Positions 25,732-34,269 of a stretch of DNA of 39,346 nt are shown here, in pieces. The stretch lies in contig JBEBJQ010000033.1 of the NCBI GenBank assembly GCA_040079795.1, positions 1 through 39,346 on the forward strand, given 5' to 3'. This stretch comes from SXIZ01 sp040079795 (GTDB taxonomy: Bacteria > Pseudomonadota > Gammaproteobacteria > Methylococcales > Methylomonadaceae). Below the pieces are notes generated by a model, which ran no database searches, was not told the origin of the DNA, and saw nothing but the letters and a program-made list of their open reading frames with translations. The position numbers were made by a program, and so were the translations under genes. Position 1 is the first letter of the stretch. Every line of letters begins with the position of its first letter.

Positions 25732-25759
25732 CACCCTGTAAAACTGGTAACTGTCAGAT
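25722..25759. repeat. Inverted repeat ATCTGACAG / CTGTCAGAT at the IS481-type end
   Basis: Perfect 9-bp arms lie 20 nt apart. The left arm is the outer end of the IS481-type remnant. The right arm continues as TGTCAGATCAAGTCTGAGC, which resembles the same terminal repeat in opposite orientation, so a second, mostly lost element end may lie next to rplQ. Confidence 0.5.
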
Positions 25760-25802
25760 CAAGTCTGAGCTAATACGCATGATTCATAACTGACAGAATA
25801 GC

Positions 25803-26168
25803 CTAGCTATCTGCTCTTCCAACTAATTCAACATAAGCCATAGGAGCAGCATCGCCAGTTCTGTGTCCACACTTCAAAATACGTGTATATCCACCTGGTC
25901 TATCTTGATAGCGCGGACCAAGTTCATTAAACAATTTAGTTACAATCTCACGATTTCTTAGCTTTGCAAAAGCAAGCCTTCTTTTGGCAACTGAATCAAT
26001 TTTAGATAAGGTAATTAAGCTTTCGGCGTAACCACGCAACTCCTTTGCTTTAGGTAAAGTCGTCCTAATTAACTCATGTTCAAATAAAGAACTCACCATA
26101 TTGCTAAAAAGTGCTTTACGATGACTACTATTAATATTAAATTTTCTACCGCTTTTACGATGTCTCAT
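25803..26168 (-). CDS. rplQ: 50S ribosomal protein L17
   Basis: 121 residues against 127 in E. coli. The N-terminus MRHRKSGRKFNINSSHRKAL is the standard L17 opening, and YTRILKCGHRTGDAAPMAYVEL the standard end. It is the last gene of the alpha operon, 33 nt after rpoA. No normal terminator is visible after it; IS-derived sequence begins within about 50 nt of its stop. Confidence 0.97.
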   Translation of the reverse strand: MRHRKSGRKFNINSSHRKALFSNMVSSLFEHELIRTTLPKAKELRGYAESLITLSKIDSVAKRRLAFAKLRNREIVTKLFNELGPRYQDRPGGYTRILKCGHRTGDAAPMAYVELVGRADS

Positions 26169-26201
26169 TATAACAAGGCCTTATATTTATATAGTCCACA
26201 T

Positions 26202-27197
26202 TCAATTTTGCTCAGACAGCGACTCCGGCTGCCAATTTTCCAAGCGCATACCTAAGGATAAACCTTTTAAAGCAAGGATATCTTTTATTTCAGTTAAAGA
26301 TTTCTTCCCTAAATTTGGCGTTTTTAATAGCTCAAATTCAGTGCGTTGTATAAGATCACCGATATAAAAAATGTTTTCAGCTTTAAGGCAATTTGCAGAT
26401 CTAACCGTTAATTCCAAATCATCAACTGGACGTAATAAAACGGGATCAAACATTTCAGCTTCTACAAACGACTCTTCGACAACAACGTCTTTGACCTTTT
26501 CAAAATCAACAAAAACTGACAATTGGTCATGTAATATATTTGCTGCCAACTTAATAGTATTCTCGGGATCGATTGTACCATTAGTGACTAATTCAATAAT
26601 AAGCTTATCCAAGTCGGTGCGCTGGTCGACACGGGTGCTCTCAACATGATAAGAAACCCGCTCTACAGGTGAAAAAGAGGCATCTAAGAGCAAGGTGCCA
26701 ATTTTAACATTTTCAGTATTTAACTTACGCTGATTTGCTGGCTCATACCCCCGCCCTCTCCTCACCTTGATTTTCATATTCAAATCACCAGCTTGTGTCA
26801 AATTTGCGATCACAAGCTCAGGGTTTAATATATCTACATCATGAGAAAGAATAATATCAGCAGCAGTAACAATACCAGCACCATTCTTAGAAAGGGTTAA
26901 TTCTACTTCATCTTTAGAATGAAGCATAACCGCCAACTGCTTCAAATTGAGAAGAATATCAATAACATCCTCTTGAACACCATCAATTGTAGTATATTCA
27001 TGCTGAACGCCCTGAATTTCAACTTCAGTTACAGCACAACCGGGGATAGAAGAAAGCAAAACCCTCCTTAAAGCATTCCCCAGAGAATGACCGAAACCAC
27101 GTTCTAAGGGTTCGATAACTATCCTTGAATGGTTTGGTGACTCACTAATCACTTCAACTAATCTAGGTTTTAAAAGACCAGAAATAATATCCTGCAT
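26202..27197 (-). CDS. rpoA: RNA polymerase alpha subunit
   Basis: 331 residues (E. coli 329). The N-terminal dimerisation and assembly domain occupies about 1-235 (LERGFGHSLGNALRRVLLSS). After a flexible linker comes the C-terminal domain from about 250 (VRSANCLKAENIFYIGDL, LLKTPNLGKKSLTEIKDIL), which contacts UP elements and activators; the Arg, Asn and Lys residues used for this are kept. It sits between rpsD and rplQ, as in the classic alpha operon. Confidence 0.98.
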   Translation of the reverse strand: MQDIISGLLKPRLVEVISESPNHSRIVIEPLERGFGHSLGNALRRVLLSSIPGCAVTEVEIQGVQHEYTTIDGVQEDVIDILLNLKQLAVMLHSKDEVELTLSKNGAGIVTAADIILSHDVDILNPELVIANLTQAGDLNMKIKVRRGRGYEPANQRKLNTENVKIGTLLLDASFSPVERVSYHVESTRVDQRTDLDKLIIELVTNGTIDPENTIKLAANILHDQLSVFVDFEKVKDVVVEESFVEAEMFDPVLLRPVDDLELTVRSANCLKAENIFYIGDLIQRTEFELLKTPNLGKKSLTEIKDILALKGLSLGMRLENWQPESLSEQN

Positions 27198-27220
27198 TAT
27201 AGCCCTCGGAACTGCTAAAA

Positions 27221-27841
27221 TTATTTAGAGTACAACTCAACTACAAGCTGTTCATTTATATCCGTACCTAGATCAACACGATCAGGCAATGATTTGAATA
27301 CAGCAATCATAGTTTTAGAATTCACATCAACCCATGAAGGGAATCCATATTGCTCGGTCACACCTAAAGCATCAACAATCCGCTGCTGCTTTTTAGCTTT
27401 TTCCCTGATACTGACAACATCACCAGGCGAAACCTGAAATGATGGGATGTTAATCAATTTATCATTTATCAAAATTGATTTATGCGATACAAGCTGTCTA
27501 GCTTCAGAACGCGTCGAGGCGAAACCCATCCTATAAACAACATTATCAAGACGACTTTCCAAAAGATTTAACAAATTTTCACCAGTCGCACCCTTTTTCA
27601 TAGCGGCGCTGTGATAATAATTCCTAAACTGCTTTTCTAAAATCCCATATATTCTACGGATTTTTTGCTTAGCGCGTAACTGTAAAGCATAATCAGAATT
27701 TCTTGCCCTTTTTGTGCCATGCTGACCAGGACGTTGCTCTAATTTACATTTGTTTTCTAAAGACTTACCCCTGCTTTTCAAAAGCAGGTCAGATCCTTCT
27801 CTACGACTTAACTTACAGGTTGGCCCAAGATATCTTGCCAT
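27221..27841 (-). CDS. rpsD: 30S ribosomal protein S4
   Basis: 206 residues, identical in length to E. coli S4. It opens MARYLGPTCKLSRREG and carries an S4 RNA-binding domain (about 95-160, RLDNVVYRMGFASTRSEARQ), ending NEQLVVELYSK. Only C9 and C32 occur near the N-terminus, so this is the zinc-free form. S4 starts 30S assembly and, in E. coli, represses the alpha operon by binding the rpsM leader; the corresponding region here is the gap before rpsM, where I did not recognise the pseudoknot. Confidence 0.97.
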   Translation of the reverse strand: MARYLGPTCKLSRREGSDLLLKSRGKSLENKCKLEQRPGQHGTKRARNSDYALQLRAKQKIRRIYGILEKQFRNYYHSAAMKKGATGENLLNLLESRLDNVVYRMGFASTRSEARQLVSHKSILINDKLINIPSFQVSPGDVVSIREKAKKQQRIVDALGVTEQYGFPSWVDVNSKTMIAVFKSLPDRVDLGTDINEQLVVELYSK

Positions 27842-27860
27842 AACAAACTACTCCAAATAC

Positions 27861-28247
27861 TTATACGCGACGTTTTTTAGGGGGGCGACATCCATTATGA
27901 GGAATCGGCGTCACGTCAACAATGTTATTAATTTTAAACCCAAGATTATTAAGCGAACGGACAGCAGATTCACGACCGGGCCCTGGACCCTTAATCATTA
28001 CATCAAGATTTTTCATACCATACTCTAAAGCGACTGTGCCAGCCTTCTCAGCTGCGACCTGTGCTGCAAAAGGCGTACTTTTACGAGAACCCCTAAATCC
28101 AGAACCACCAGAAGTTGCCCAAGATAATGCGTTTCCTTTCCTATCAGTGATTGTAACAATTGTGTTATTGAAGGTTGCATGCACATGTGCAACACCATCA
28201 ACTACTTCTTTCTTAATACGTTTTCTTGTACGATTTGGACTTGCCAT
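27861..28247 (-). CDS. rpsK: 30S ribosomal protein S11
   Basis: 128 residues (E. coli 129). Typical marks are HVHATFNNTIVTITDRKGN, GFRGSRKSTPFAAQ, KGPGPGRESAVRSLNN and the basic end NGCRPPKKRRV. It forms part of the 30S platform with S6/S18 and contacts mRNA near the E site. It lies between rpsM (25 nt upstream) and rpsD (19 nt downstream). Confidence 0.97.
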   Translation of the reverse strand: MASPNRTRKRIKKEVVDGVAHVHATFNNTIVTITDRKGNALSWATSGGSGFRGSRKSTPFAAQVAAEKAGTVALEYGMKNLDVMIKGPGPGRESAVRSLNNLGFKINNIVDVTPIPHNGCRPPKKRRV

Positions 28248-28272
28248 TTATCTTGAACCTCTCACGGGATAT

Positions 28273-28629
28273 TTATTTTCTAATCGGTTTGCGGGGGCCT
28301 TTACGAGTACGCGCATTCGTTCTCGTTCTTTGCCCTCTTAATGGCAAACCTCTGCGATGTCTAATACCTCGAAAACAACCAAGATCCATTAAACGTTTAA
28401 TATTCATTGATACTTCACGACGAAGATCACCCTCAACAGTCATTTTACCTATGACGCCGCGAATCAACTCTAACTGATCCTCAGAGAGCTCTTTAATTTT
28501 TATTGTTGGCAAAATACCAACTTGTTCACAAATTTTATTTGCTGTTTGACGACCTATTCCATAAATAGCTGTTAAAGCAATTTCAGCATGTTTATGATCA
28601 GGCACATTTATACCGGCAATACGTGCCAT
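28273..28629 (-). CDS. rpsM: 30S ribosomal protein S13
   Basis: 118 residues, as in E. coli. It opens MARIAGINVPDHKHAEIALT and has the helix-two-turn-helix segment TAIYGIGRQTANKI. It closes with the tRNA-contacting basic tail (GIRHRRGLPLRGQRTRTNAR, then TRKGPRK). It sits in the 30S head. A 77-nt gap separates it from rpmJ upstream, the place where the alpha-operon leader would lie. Confidence 0.97.
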   Translation of the reverse strand: MARIAGINVPDHKHAEIALTAIYGIGRQTANKICEQVGILPTIKIKELSEDQLELIRGVIGKMTVEGDLRREVSMNIKRLMDLGCFRGIRHRRGLPLRGQRTRTNARTRKGPRKPIRK

Positions 28630-28706
28630 TTACTTGCTCCCCTGAACTTTACTATAAAGTTAAACGTCGAATCTTAACATCAATATGATATCAGCGCAAC
28701 AAAAAC

Positions 28707-28820
28707 TCACCCTTGACGCTGTTTATGCCTGCCGTCTTTGCAGATAACCCGAACTACGCCATTTCTTTTAACTACTTTACAATTCCTACAAATTGCTTTT
28801 ACTGAAGCACGAACTTTCAC
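28707..28820 (-). CDS. rpmJ: 50S ribosomal protein L36 (zinc-binding form), GTG start
   Basis: A short gene of 37 codons plus stop: MKVRASVKAICRNCKVVKRN, then GVVRVICKDGRHKQRQG. C11, C14, C27 and H32 make the zinc-ribbon set. It starts with GTG (revcomp of 28818-28820), with a GGAG 8 nt upstream (spacer TTTTCT and flanking bases); no ATG is available. It lies between secY and rpsM, its usual place. Confidence 0.95.
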   Translation of the reverse strand: MKVRASVKAICRNCKVVKRNGVVRVICKDGRHKQRQG

Positions 28821-28851
28821 AGAAAACTCCTTAAACTTAATTGAAAAAAAC

Positions 28852-30174
28852 CTACCTTTTTAAATTTGCTTTTTTCATTAAACCTTCATATTGTTGAGAC
28901 ATCATATGGGTTTGCATCTGAGCGATAAAATCCATTACAACAACAACAATAATTAACAATGATGTGCCGCCAAAATAAAAAGGCACATTCCAATAAACAA
29001 TCAAAAACTCCGGCAATAAACAAACTAAGGTTATATAAAAGGCACCAATGAGTGTCAAACGTGTCATGACCTTATCAATATAAGCGCTGGTTTGCTGTCC
29101 TGGCCTAATTCCTGGTAAAAAAGCACCAGACTTTTTTAAATTTTCAGACGTTTCTTTAGAATTAAAAACTAAAGCCGTATAAAAAAAACAAAAGAAAATA
29201 ATAGCCACCGCATAACACAAGACATACACAGGCTGTCCAGGAGATAACATAGTGGAAACATCATGGAGCCAAGAGAAACCTTTTGTATTACCAAACCAAC
29301 CCGCAATGGTCGCTGGAAATAAAATAATGCTAGAGGCAAATATAGGAGGAATTACACCAGCCATGTTTATTTTAAGCGGCAAGAAGCTACTCTGAGCGGC
29401 AACTATTCTCCTACCCTCCTGCCGTTTAGGGTAATTAATAACCACCCTGCGCTGACCTCTTTCAACAAAGACAACCAACGCGGTAACAGCGATTGCGAGC
29501 AAAAAAAGCAGAATAATAAAACCGCCATTCATTTCGCCAGTTCTTGCCAACTGAAGGGTACCAGCAATAGCTCCAGGCAAGCCTGACACAATTCCAGCAA
29601 AGATAATTAAAGAAATACCATTACCCAAGCCACGCTCAGTAACTTGCTCACCTAACCACATAAGAAAGATGGTTCCCGTGACGAGTGTAATCGTTGTAAT
29701 CGCAACAAAACTGATTCCAGGAGAAATCACCACATGCAATCCACCAGCAGTCTGATTTTGTAAAGCTATAGAAATACCAATCGCTTGAAAACTAGCTAAA
29801 ACAACAGCGCCATATCTGGTGTACTGGGAAATCTTACGCCGACCAGACTCACCTTCTTTTTTCATTTGTTCAAAAGTAGGAACTACCACGGTCATCAATT
29901 GCATAATAATTGATGCCGATATATAAGGCATGATTCCAAGCGCAAACAAACTCAAACGACTTAAAGCTCCTCCAGAGAACATATTGAACATATCTAAAAT
30001 TGATCCACCTTGCTGCTCAAACATTATTGCTAATGCCTTCGGATCTATTCCTGGAACAGGTATATGCGCCCCGACCCTAAAAACAACAAAGGCTCCAAGC
30101 ACAAACCACAACCTTGAAACCAGTTCGGATTGATTACCTATTTTTCCAACTATTTGTTCTCTCGGAGTACTCAC
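28852..30174 (-). CDS. secY: Protein translocase subunit SecY
   Basis: 440 residues (E. coli 443), with ten membrane segments forming the SecYEG channel of the inner membrane. Recognisable parts are PGIDPKALAIMFEQ near the N-terminus, the segment LGIMPYISASIIMQLMTVV, the cytosolic loop with KYTRYGAVV-like QYTRYGAVVL, VVINYPKRQEGRR, SFLPLKINMAGVIPPIFASS and PGIRPGQQTSAYIDKVMTRL. It starts immediately after the rplO stop (adjacent bases), so it is translationally coupled to L15. Confidence 0.98.
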   Translation of the reverse strand: MSTPREQIVGKIGNQSELVSRLWFVLGAFVVFRVGAHIPVPGIDPKALAIMFEQQGGSILDMFNMFSGGALSRLSLFALGIMPYISASIIMQLMTVVVPTFEQMKKEGESGRRKISQYTRYGAVVLASFQAIGISIALQNQTAGGLHVVISPGISFVAITTITLVTGTIFLMWLGEQVTERGLGNGISLIIFAGIVSGLPGAIAGTLQLARTGEMNGGFIILLFLLAIAVTALVVFVERGQRRVVINYPKRQEGRRIVAAQSSFLPLKINMAGVIPPIFASSIILFPATIAGWFGNTKGFSWLHDVSTMLSPGQPVYVLCYAVAIIFFCFFYTALVFNSKETSENLKKSGAFLPGIRPGQQTSAYIDKVMTRLTLIGAFYITLVCLLPEFLIVYWNVPFYFGGTSLLIIVVVVMDFIAQMQTHMMSQQYEGLMKKANLKR

Positions 30175-30609
30175 TTATGCCTCTACTTTCCCACCAACTG
30201 CTTCTATTAACGCTTTAGCACCTTCGGTAACTTTAATACCTTTTAAAGTAACGGGTGTTAAAATTTGACCAGAAGATATAACTTTCACAGATTTTGTAAA
30301 AGCAGGAACTAAATTCGCATTTAAAAGCACGCTTAAATCAACAAATGCCAAACCCAAAGAATTTAGCTCGCTTAACCGAACTTCAGCAGAGAATTTCTTA
30401 ACCCGTGAATTAAATCCAACTTTAGGAAGCCTTCTTTGCAGTGGCATCTGACCACCTTCAAAACCTACTTTATGGAATCCGCCACTTCTGGCTTTTTGAC
30501 CTTTATGACCTCTACCACATGTTTTACCAAGAGTACAACCAATCCCCCGACCAACTCTTTTTGATTTTCTTCTGGATCCGTAAGCAGATTGTATAGTATT
30601 TAAAAACAT
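30175..30609 (-). CDS. rplO: 50S ribosomal protein L15
   Basis: 144 residues, equal to E. coli. The glycine- and lysine-rich N-terminal extension (RRKSKRVGRGIGCTLGKTCG, then RGHKGQKARSGG) threads into 23S rRNA; the globular part ends KALIEAVGGKVEA. It overlaps rpmD by one base at 30609 and abuts secY. Confidence 0.97.
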   Translation of the reverse strand: MFLNTIQSAYGSRRKSKRVGRGIGCTLGKTCGRGHKGQKARSGGFHKVGFEGGQMPLQRRLPKVGFNSRVKKFSAEVRLSELNSLGLAFVDLSVLLNANLVPAFTKSVKVISSGQILTPVTLKGIKVTEGAKALIEAVGGKVEA

Positions 30610-30794
30610 TAGACTTCCTCAACCTTTACCATATACGATACTTGATTAATCATTCCTCTGTTTGCTGTAGTATCAATAACCCTTACAGTTTGACGGATCT
30701 TACTCAACCCCAAACCTTTCAAACATTTTATATGATTAGGCAAACGTCCAATCTTACTTTTAGTCATCGTAACATTTAATAATTTTTCAGACAT
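30609..30794 (-). CDS. rpmD: 50S ribosomal protein L30
   Basis: 61 residues (E. coli 59). It has the short L30 fold with TMTKSKIGRLPNHIKCLKGL, GLSKIRQTVRVIDT and NQVSYMVKVEEV. The stop and the next start (rplO) share one base; rpsE ends 5 nt upstream. Confidence 0.96.
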   Translation of the reverse strand: MSEKLLNVTMTKSKIGRLPNHIKCLKGLGLSKIRQTVRVIDTTANRGMINQVSYMVKVEEV

Positions 30795-30799
30795 GACAA

Positions 30800-31303
30800 C
30801 TACCCAATTATTTGTTCAACTGTTAAGCCACGCTTATCAGCTATTGATTTAGCATCATGCATGCCGGTCAGGCCATTAATAGTAGCCCTAACAACGTTTA
30901 TCGGATTATTTGTTCCAATACACTTTGCCAATACATTATGCACGCCAACAACTTCGAATACCGCACGCATTGCACCACCTGCGATAATGCCCGTACCTTC
31001 AGAGGCGGGTTGCATATACACTTTTGCAGCACCTGTTGAACACATGATAGGATATTGCAAAGTATCCCCTTTAAGGTAGACTTTCCGCATATTCTTTTTA
31101 GCTTGCTCAAGTGATTTTTGTATTGCAATAGGCACTTCTCTGGCTTTACTTACACCATAACCTATTCGCCCTTCACCATCACCAACTACTGTAAGAGCGG
31201 TAAAACCAAATACCCTACCGCCTTTCACTACTTTTGCAACTCGTCTAACATTTACTAATTTCTCTTGCAATCCATCAGTATTTTGAGCGGGTGTTGTCGC
31301 CAT
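30800..31303 (-). CDS. rpsE: 30S ribosomal protein S5
   Basis: 167 residues, as in E. coli. The double-stranded-RNA-binding-like N-terminal domain (LVNVRRVAKVVKGGRVFGFT, then VGDGEGRIGYGVSKAREVP) is followed by the C-terminal domain (GTGIIAGGAMRAVFEVVGVH). The VKGGRVFGF loop is where spectinomycin-resistance changes are known in the family; here it is the sensitive-type sequence. Confidence 0.97.
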   Translation of the reverse strand: MATTPAQNTDGLQEKLVNVRRVAKVVKGGRVFGFTALTVVGDGEGRIGYGVSKAREVPIAIQKSLEQAKKNMRKVYLKGDTLQYPIMCSTGAAKVYMQPASEGTGIIAGGAMRAVFEVVGVHNVLAKCIGTNNPINVVRATINGLTGMHDAKSIADKRGLTVEQIIG

Positions 31304-31316
31304 TATTTTTAATCCC

Positions 31317-31670
31317 CTAAAATTTTAAACCAGCTTCACGCGCGGCATCAGCAAGCGCTTTAACACGTCCATGATATTTAAAGCCGGAACGGTCAAAAGC
31401 CACTTCAGAAACGCCAGCAGCTATAGCTTTTTGGGCAATATATTTGCCAACTTCGATCGCAGCAGAAATATTACTGGTATTTTTAAGGTTGGCTTTTAAC
31501 TCTGCATTAACTGTAGATGCACTCGCCAAAGTTGTTTTACCATCTTTGCTTAAGACTTGCGCATAGATATGTTGCGATGTCTTGTGAATACTTAATCGGT
31601 TTATGCCGGAGCTTTTTATTTTTGAACGCAATTTTAATGCGCGCTTCATTCGGGAGGTATTTTTATCCAT
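31317..31670 (-). CDS. rplR: 50S ribosomal protein L18
   Basis: 117 residues, as in E. coli. It has the basic N-terminus (MDKNTSRMKRALKLRSKI) and motifs RLSIHKTSQHIYAQVL, AFDRSGFKYHGRVKALADAA and REAGLKF. L18 carries 5S rRNA to the 50S subunit together with L5. It lies 13 nt before rpsE. Confidence 0.97.
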   Translation of the reverse strand: MDKNTSRMKRALKLRSKIKSSGINRLSIHKTSQHIYAQVLSKDGKTTLASASTVNAELKANLKNTSNISAAIEVGKYIAQKAIAAGVSEVAFDRSGFKYHGRVKALADAAREAGLKF

Positions 31671-31679
31671 TACGTCACC

Positions 31680-32216
31680 TTACTTCTTCTTAGCTTCTTT
31701 TCTTGCAACTACTTCTTCAGCGTATTTAACCCCTTTACCTTTATATGGTTCAGGTGGTCTATAAGCTCTGATTTTAGCTGCGGCTTGACCTACTTTTTGT
31801 TTATCACTTCCCTTGATTATTATTTCAGTTTGAGTTGGCGCTTCAATAGTAATGCCTGCCGGAAAAGGAAACTCTACCGGATGGGAAAAGCCTAACGCCA
31901 AACTTAACACCTTACCATTTATTTGTGCCCTGTATCCAACACCAACAAGAGCAAGCTTCTTTTCAAAGCCTTTAGAAACTCCTGTAACCATGTTATTTAC
32001 AATTGCCCTAGCAGTTCCAGCTTGAGCCTTAGCAACTTTATCAGCTTCGTTCCATTTAACATTAATAACATTATCAACAATTTCAAAATTAACCAAACGA
32101 TTAATTTGAAAAGATAACTCACCGTTTGCACCCTTAACAGTCATGTTATTTTCATTTGAAACTTTAACATCTACTCCTTTCGGAATAGTAATTGGTGCAT
32201 TTGCAATTCTTGACAT
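31680..32216 (-). CDS. rplF: 50S ribosomal protein L6
   Basis: 178 residues (E. coli 177), with two tandem L6 folds. Marks are MSRIANAPITIPKGVDVKVS, NMVTGVSKGFEKKLALVGVG, LGFSHPVEFPFPAGI and the C-terminal signature IRAYRPPEPYKGKGVKYAEE. It sits near the L7/L12 stalk base and helps the sarcin-ricin region. It lies 9 nt before rplR. Confidence 0.97.
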   Translation of the reverse strand: MSRIANAPITIPKGVDVKVSNENNMTVKGANGELSFQINRLVNFEIVDNVINVKWNEADKVAKAQAGTARAIVNNMVTGVSKGFEKKLALVGVGYRAQINGKVLSLALGFSHPVEFPFPAGITIEAPTQTEIIIKGSDKQKVGQAAAKIRAYRPPEPYKGKGVKYAEEVVARKEAKKK

Positions 32217-32232
32217 AATCTCAACCTATCAC

Positions 32233-32628
32233 TTAACAAACAGTGCAAATAACTTCGCCGCCGTGGCCGCTTGCACGCGCAGCCCTGTCAGTCATTACAC
32301 CTTTTGAAGTAGATACAACTGCTATACCTAATCCACCAAGCACCTTTGGCAACTCATCTTTGGATTTATAAATGCGCAATCCGGGTCTACTGATACGCTT
32401 CACCTTTTCGATAACAGGCGTACCGTTAAAGTATTTTAATACAATGGTCATTTGCGCATGACCAGCAATTGTTTCTGTTGCAAAACTTGCAATATAACCT
32501 TCTTCTTTTAAGACTTTAGCAATAGCAAGTTTTAATTTTGAAGATGGTAAAGATACGCTTTCTTTACCTGCAGATTGACCGTTTCTTATACGAGTCAACA
32601 TATCTGCAATAGGGTCTGTCATACTCAT
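32233..32628 (-). CDS. rpsH: 30S ribosomal protein S8
   Basis: 131 residues (E. coli 130). It opens MSMTDPIADMLTRIRNGQSA and has RISRPGLRIYKSKDELPKVL, GGLGIAVVSTSKGVMTDRAA and GGEVICTVC. It binds the central domain of 16S rRNA. In E. coli it represses the spc operon by binding near the L5 start; no target was tested here. Confidence 0.97.
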   Translation of the reverse strand: MSMTDPIADMLTRIRNGQSAGKESVSLPSSKLKLAIAKVLKEEGYIASFATETIAGHAQMTIVLKYFNGTPVIEKVKRISRPGLRIYKSKDELPKVLGGLGIAVVSTSKGVMTDRAARASGHGGEVICTVC

Positions 32629-32659
32629 TATTCAGCTCTCCAATTTAGATCGTACAGTA

Positions 32660-32965
32660 TTACCAACTTGCTTTCACTAAACCAGGAACATCACCACGCA
32701 TCGTGGCCTCCCTCAGCTTGTTACGTGAAAGTCCAAATTTACGGTAATAACCATGTGGTCGCCCAGTTAAATTACAACGGTTTCTTTGCCTAGCTGCACT
32801 AGAATCTCTAGGCAGTTTTTGTAATTTTAATTGAGCCGCATCTCTATCTTGGAATGAAGAATCAGGGTTTCTAATTGTTTCCTTAAGAGTATTACGTTTA
32901 TCCAGATATTTTTTAACTAATTTTGTGCGCTTATGTTCACGCGCAATCATTGACTTTTTAGCCAT
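32660..32965 (-). CDS. rpsN: 30S ribosomal protein S14 (long, zinc-free type)
   Basis: 101 residues, as in E. coli. It is the long form without the CxxC pairs of the short type: only one Cys occurs, in RQRNRCNLTGRPHGYYRKFG. The end GLSRNKLREATMRGDVPGLV then KASW is typical. It lies 13 nt after rplE and 31 nt before rpsH. Confidence 0.97.
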   Translation of the reverse strand: MAKKSMIAREHKRTKLVKKYLDKRNTLKETIRNPDSSFQDRDAAQLKLQKLPRDSSAARQRNRCNLTGRPHGYYRKFGLSRNKLREATMRGDVPGLVKASW

Positions 32966-32978
32966 TTAATTTAGCCCT

Positions 32979-33518
32979 TTAGTTCTTAAATGGAAATTCA
33001 AAAAGCTTTAATAATGCCAAGCCTTCTTCATTTGTTTTAGCAGTTGTAGTTATGGTAATATCCATCCCTCTTATTGCGTCGATCTTATCATAGTCAATTT
33101 CAGGGAATATGATTTGCTCTTTAACGCCCATCGAATAGTTACCACGCCCATCAAAGCTTTTAGGGCTCATTCCTCTAAAATCACGAATTCGAGGAATCGA
33201 GATACTAATTAAGCGATCTAAAAATTCATACATTCTAGCGCCACGCAAAGTTACTTTACACCCAATAGGCATATCATCACGAATCTTAAAACCAGCTATT
33301 GATTTTCTAGCTAATGTGACAACGGCTTTTTGACCGGAAATCTTTTCCATGTCGCTTACTGCAGATTGCATCACTTTTTTATCTGCCACAGCACCACCCA
33401 CACCCATATTTAGAGTGATTTTGGTTATTTTTGGTGCTTGCATAATCGATTTGTAACCAAACTGTTCAATCAATGCAGACCGTATTTTTTCTTTGTAGAC
33501 AGTTTCTAATCTAGCCAT
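32979..33518 (-). CDS. rplE: 50S ribosomal protein L5
   Basis: 179 residues, as in E. coli. Marks are KITLNMGVGGAVADKKVMQS, GQKAVVTLARKSIAGFKIRD, PIGCKVTLRGARMYEFLDRL and DRLISISIPRIRDFRGMSPK. It binds 5S rRNA and touches P-site tRNA. It lies 16 nt after rplX. Confidence 0.97.
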   Translation of the reverse strand: MARLETVYKEKIRSALIEQFGYKSIMQAPKITKITLNMGVGGAVADKKVMQSAVSDMEKISGQKAVVTLARKSIAGFKIRDDMPIGCKVTLRGARMYEFLDRLISISIPRIRDFRGMSPKSFDGRGNYSMGVKEQIIFPEIDYDKIDAIRGMDITITTTAKTNEEGLALLKLFEFPFKN

Positions 33519-33534
33519 GTGTTAACCTCACCTT

Positions 33535-33849
33535 TTATGAACCAACAAGCTCATTTGTTGATTTAAAAAACCTGACTTTTTTTCCGTCTTCTAGAAACCG
33601 AAAGCCAATACGATCCACTTTTTTAGTCTTAGGATTATATAAACCGACATTAGATATATCCAAAGGCATTTCTTTTTCTATAATGCCGCCTTCAACACCC
33701 CGACTGGGATTACCTTTCTGGTGTTTCTTTACTTTATTAACACCTTCAACTAAAACTTTATTTTCTTTTAAACTAAGCACTTTTCCTAGTTTACCTTTAT
33801 CTTTACCGATACGTATAATTACGTCATCGCCTTTTTTTATTCTTTGCAT
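33535..33849 (-). CDS. rplX: 50S ribosomal protein L24
   Basis: 104 residues, as in E. coli. The KOW motif is KGDDVIIRIGKDKGKLGKVL, followed by KVLVEGVNKVKKHQKGNP and GGIIEKEMPLDISNVGLYNP. It initiates 50S assembly on 23S rRNA near the exit tunnel. It lies 13 nt after rplN. Confidence 0.97.
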   Translation of the reverse strand: MQRIKKGDDVIIRIGKDKGKLGKVLSLKENKVLVEGVNKVKKHQKGNPSRGVEGGIIEKEMPLDISNVGLYNPKTKKVDRIGFRFLEDGKKVRFFKSTNELVGS

Positions 33850-33862
33850 AATTGAACCCTAC

Positions 33863-34231
33863 TTATAAAACTTCTGGCGCTAAAGAGATAATTTTCATAA
33901 ATTTGTCTCCTCGTAATTCGCGAGTAACGGGTCCAAATATACGAGTTCCAAGCGGTTGTAATTGCGTATTTAAAATTACAGCGGCATTGCTATCAAAACG
34001 GATAACCGAACCATCAGCACGGCGAACACCTTTTCTCGTTCTAACAACTAAGGCATTGTAAACATCACCTTTTTTGACTCTTCCACGTGGAATTGCATCT
34101 TTAATACTGACCTTAATAATATCGCCAATTCCGGCATAACGTCTATGCGATCCACCCAGAACTTTGATACACATGACCTTTTTTGCACCGCTATTATCGG
34201 CGACGTCAAGGTTAGTTTGCATCTGAATCAT
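33863..34231 (-). CDS. rplN: 50S ribosomal protein L14
   Basis: 122 residues (E. coli 123). Marks are MIQMQTNLDVADNSGAKKVM, GIGDIIKVSIKDAIPRGRVK and IFGPVTRELRGDKFMKIISL. It forms intersubunit bridge B8 and binds the silencing factor RsfS in other bacteria. A 38-nt gap separates it from rpsQ, the usual S10/spc operon boundary, but I see no terminator there. Confidence 0.97.
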   Translation of the reverse strand: MIQMQTNLDVADNSGAKKVMCIKVLGGSHRRYAGIGDIIKVSIKDAIPRGRVKKGDVYNALVVRTRKGVRRADGSVIRFDSNAAVILNTQLQPLGTRIFGPVTRELRGDKFMKIISLAPEVL

Positions 34232-34269
34232 TTATTTATCCTCTATCTATCAAAATTACGACTATTCAA

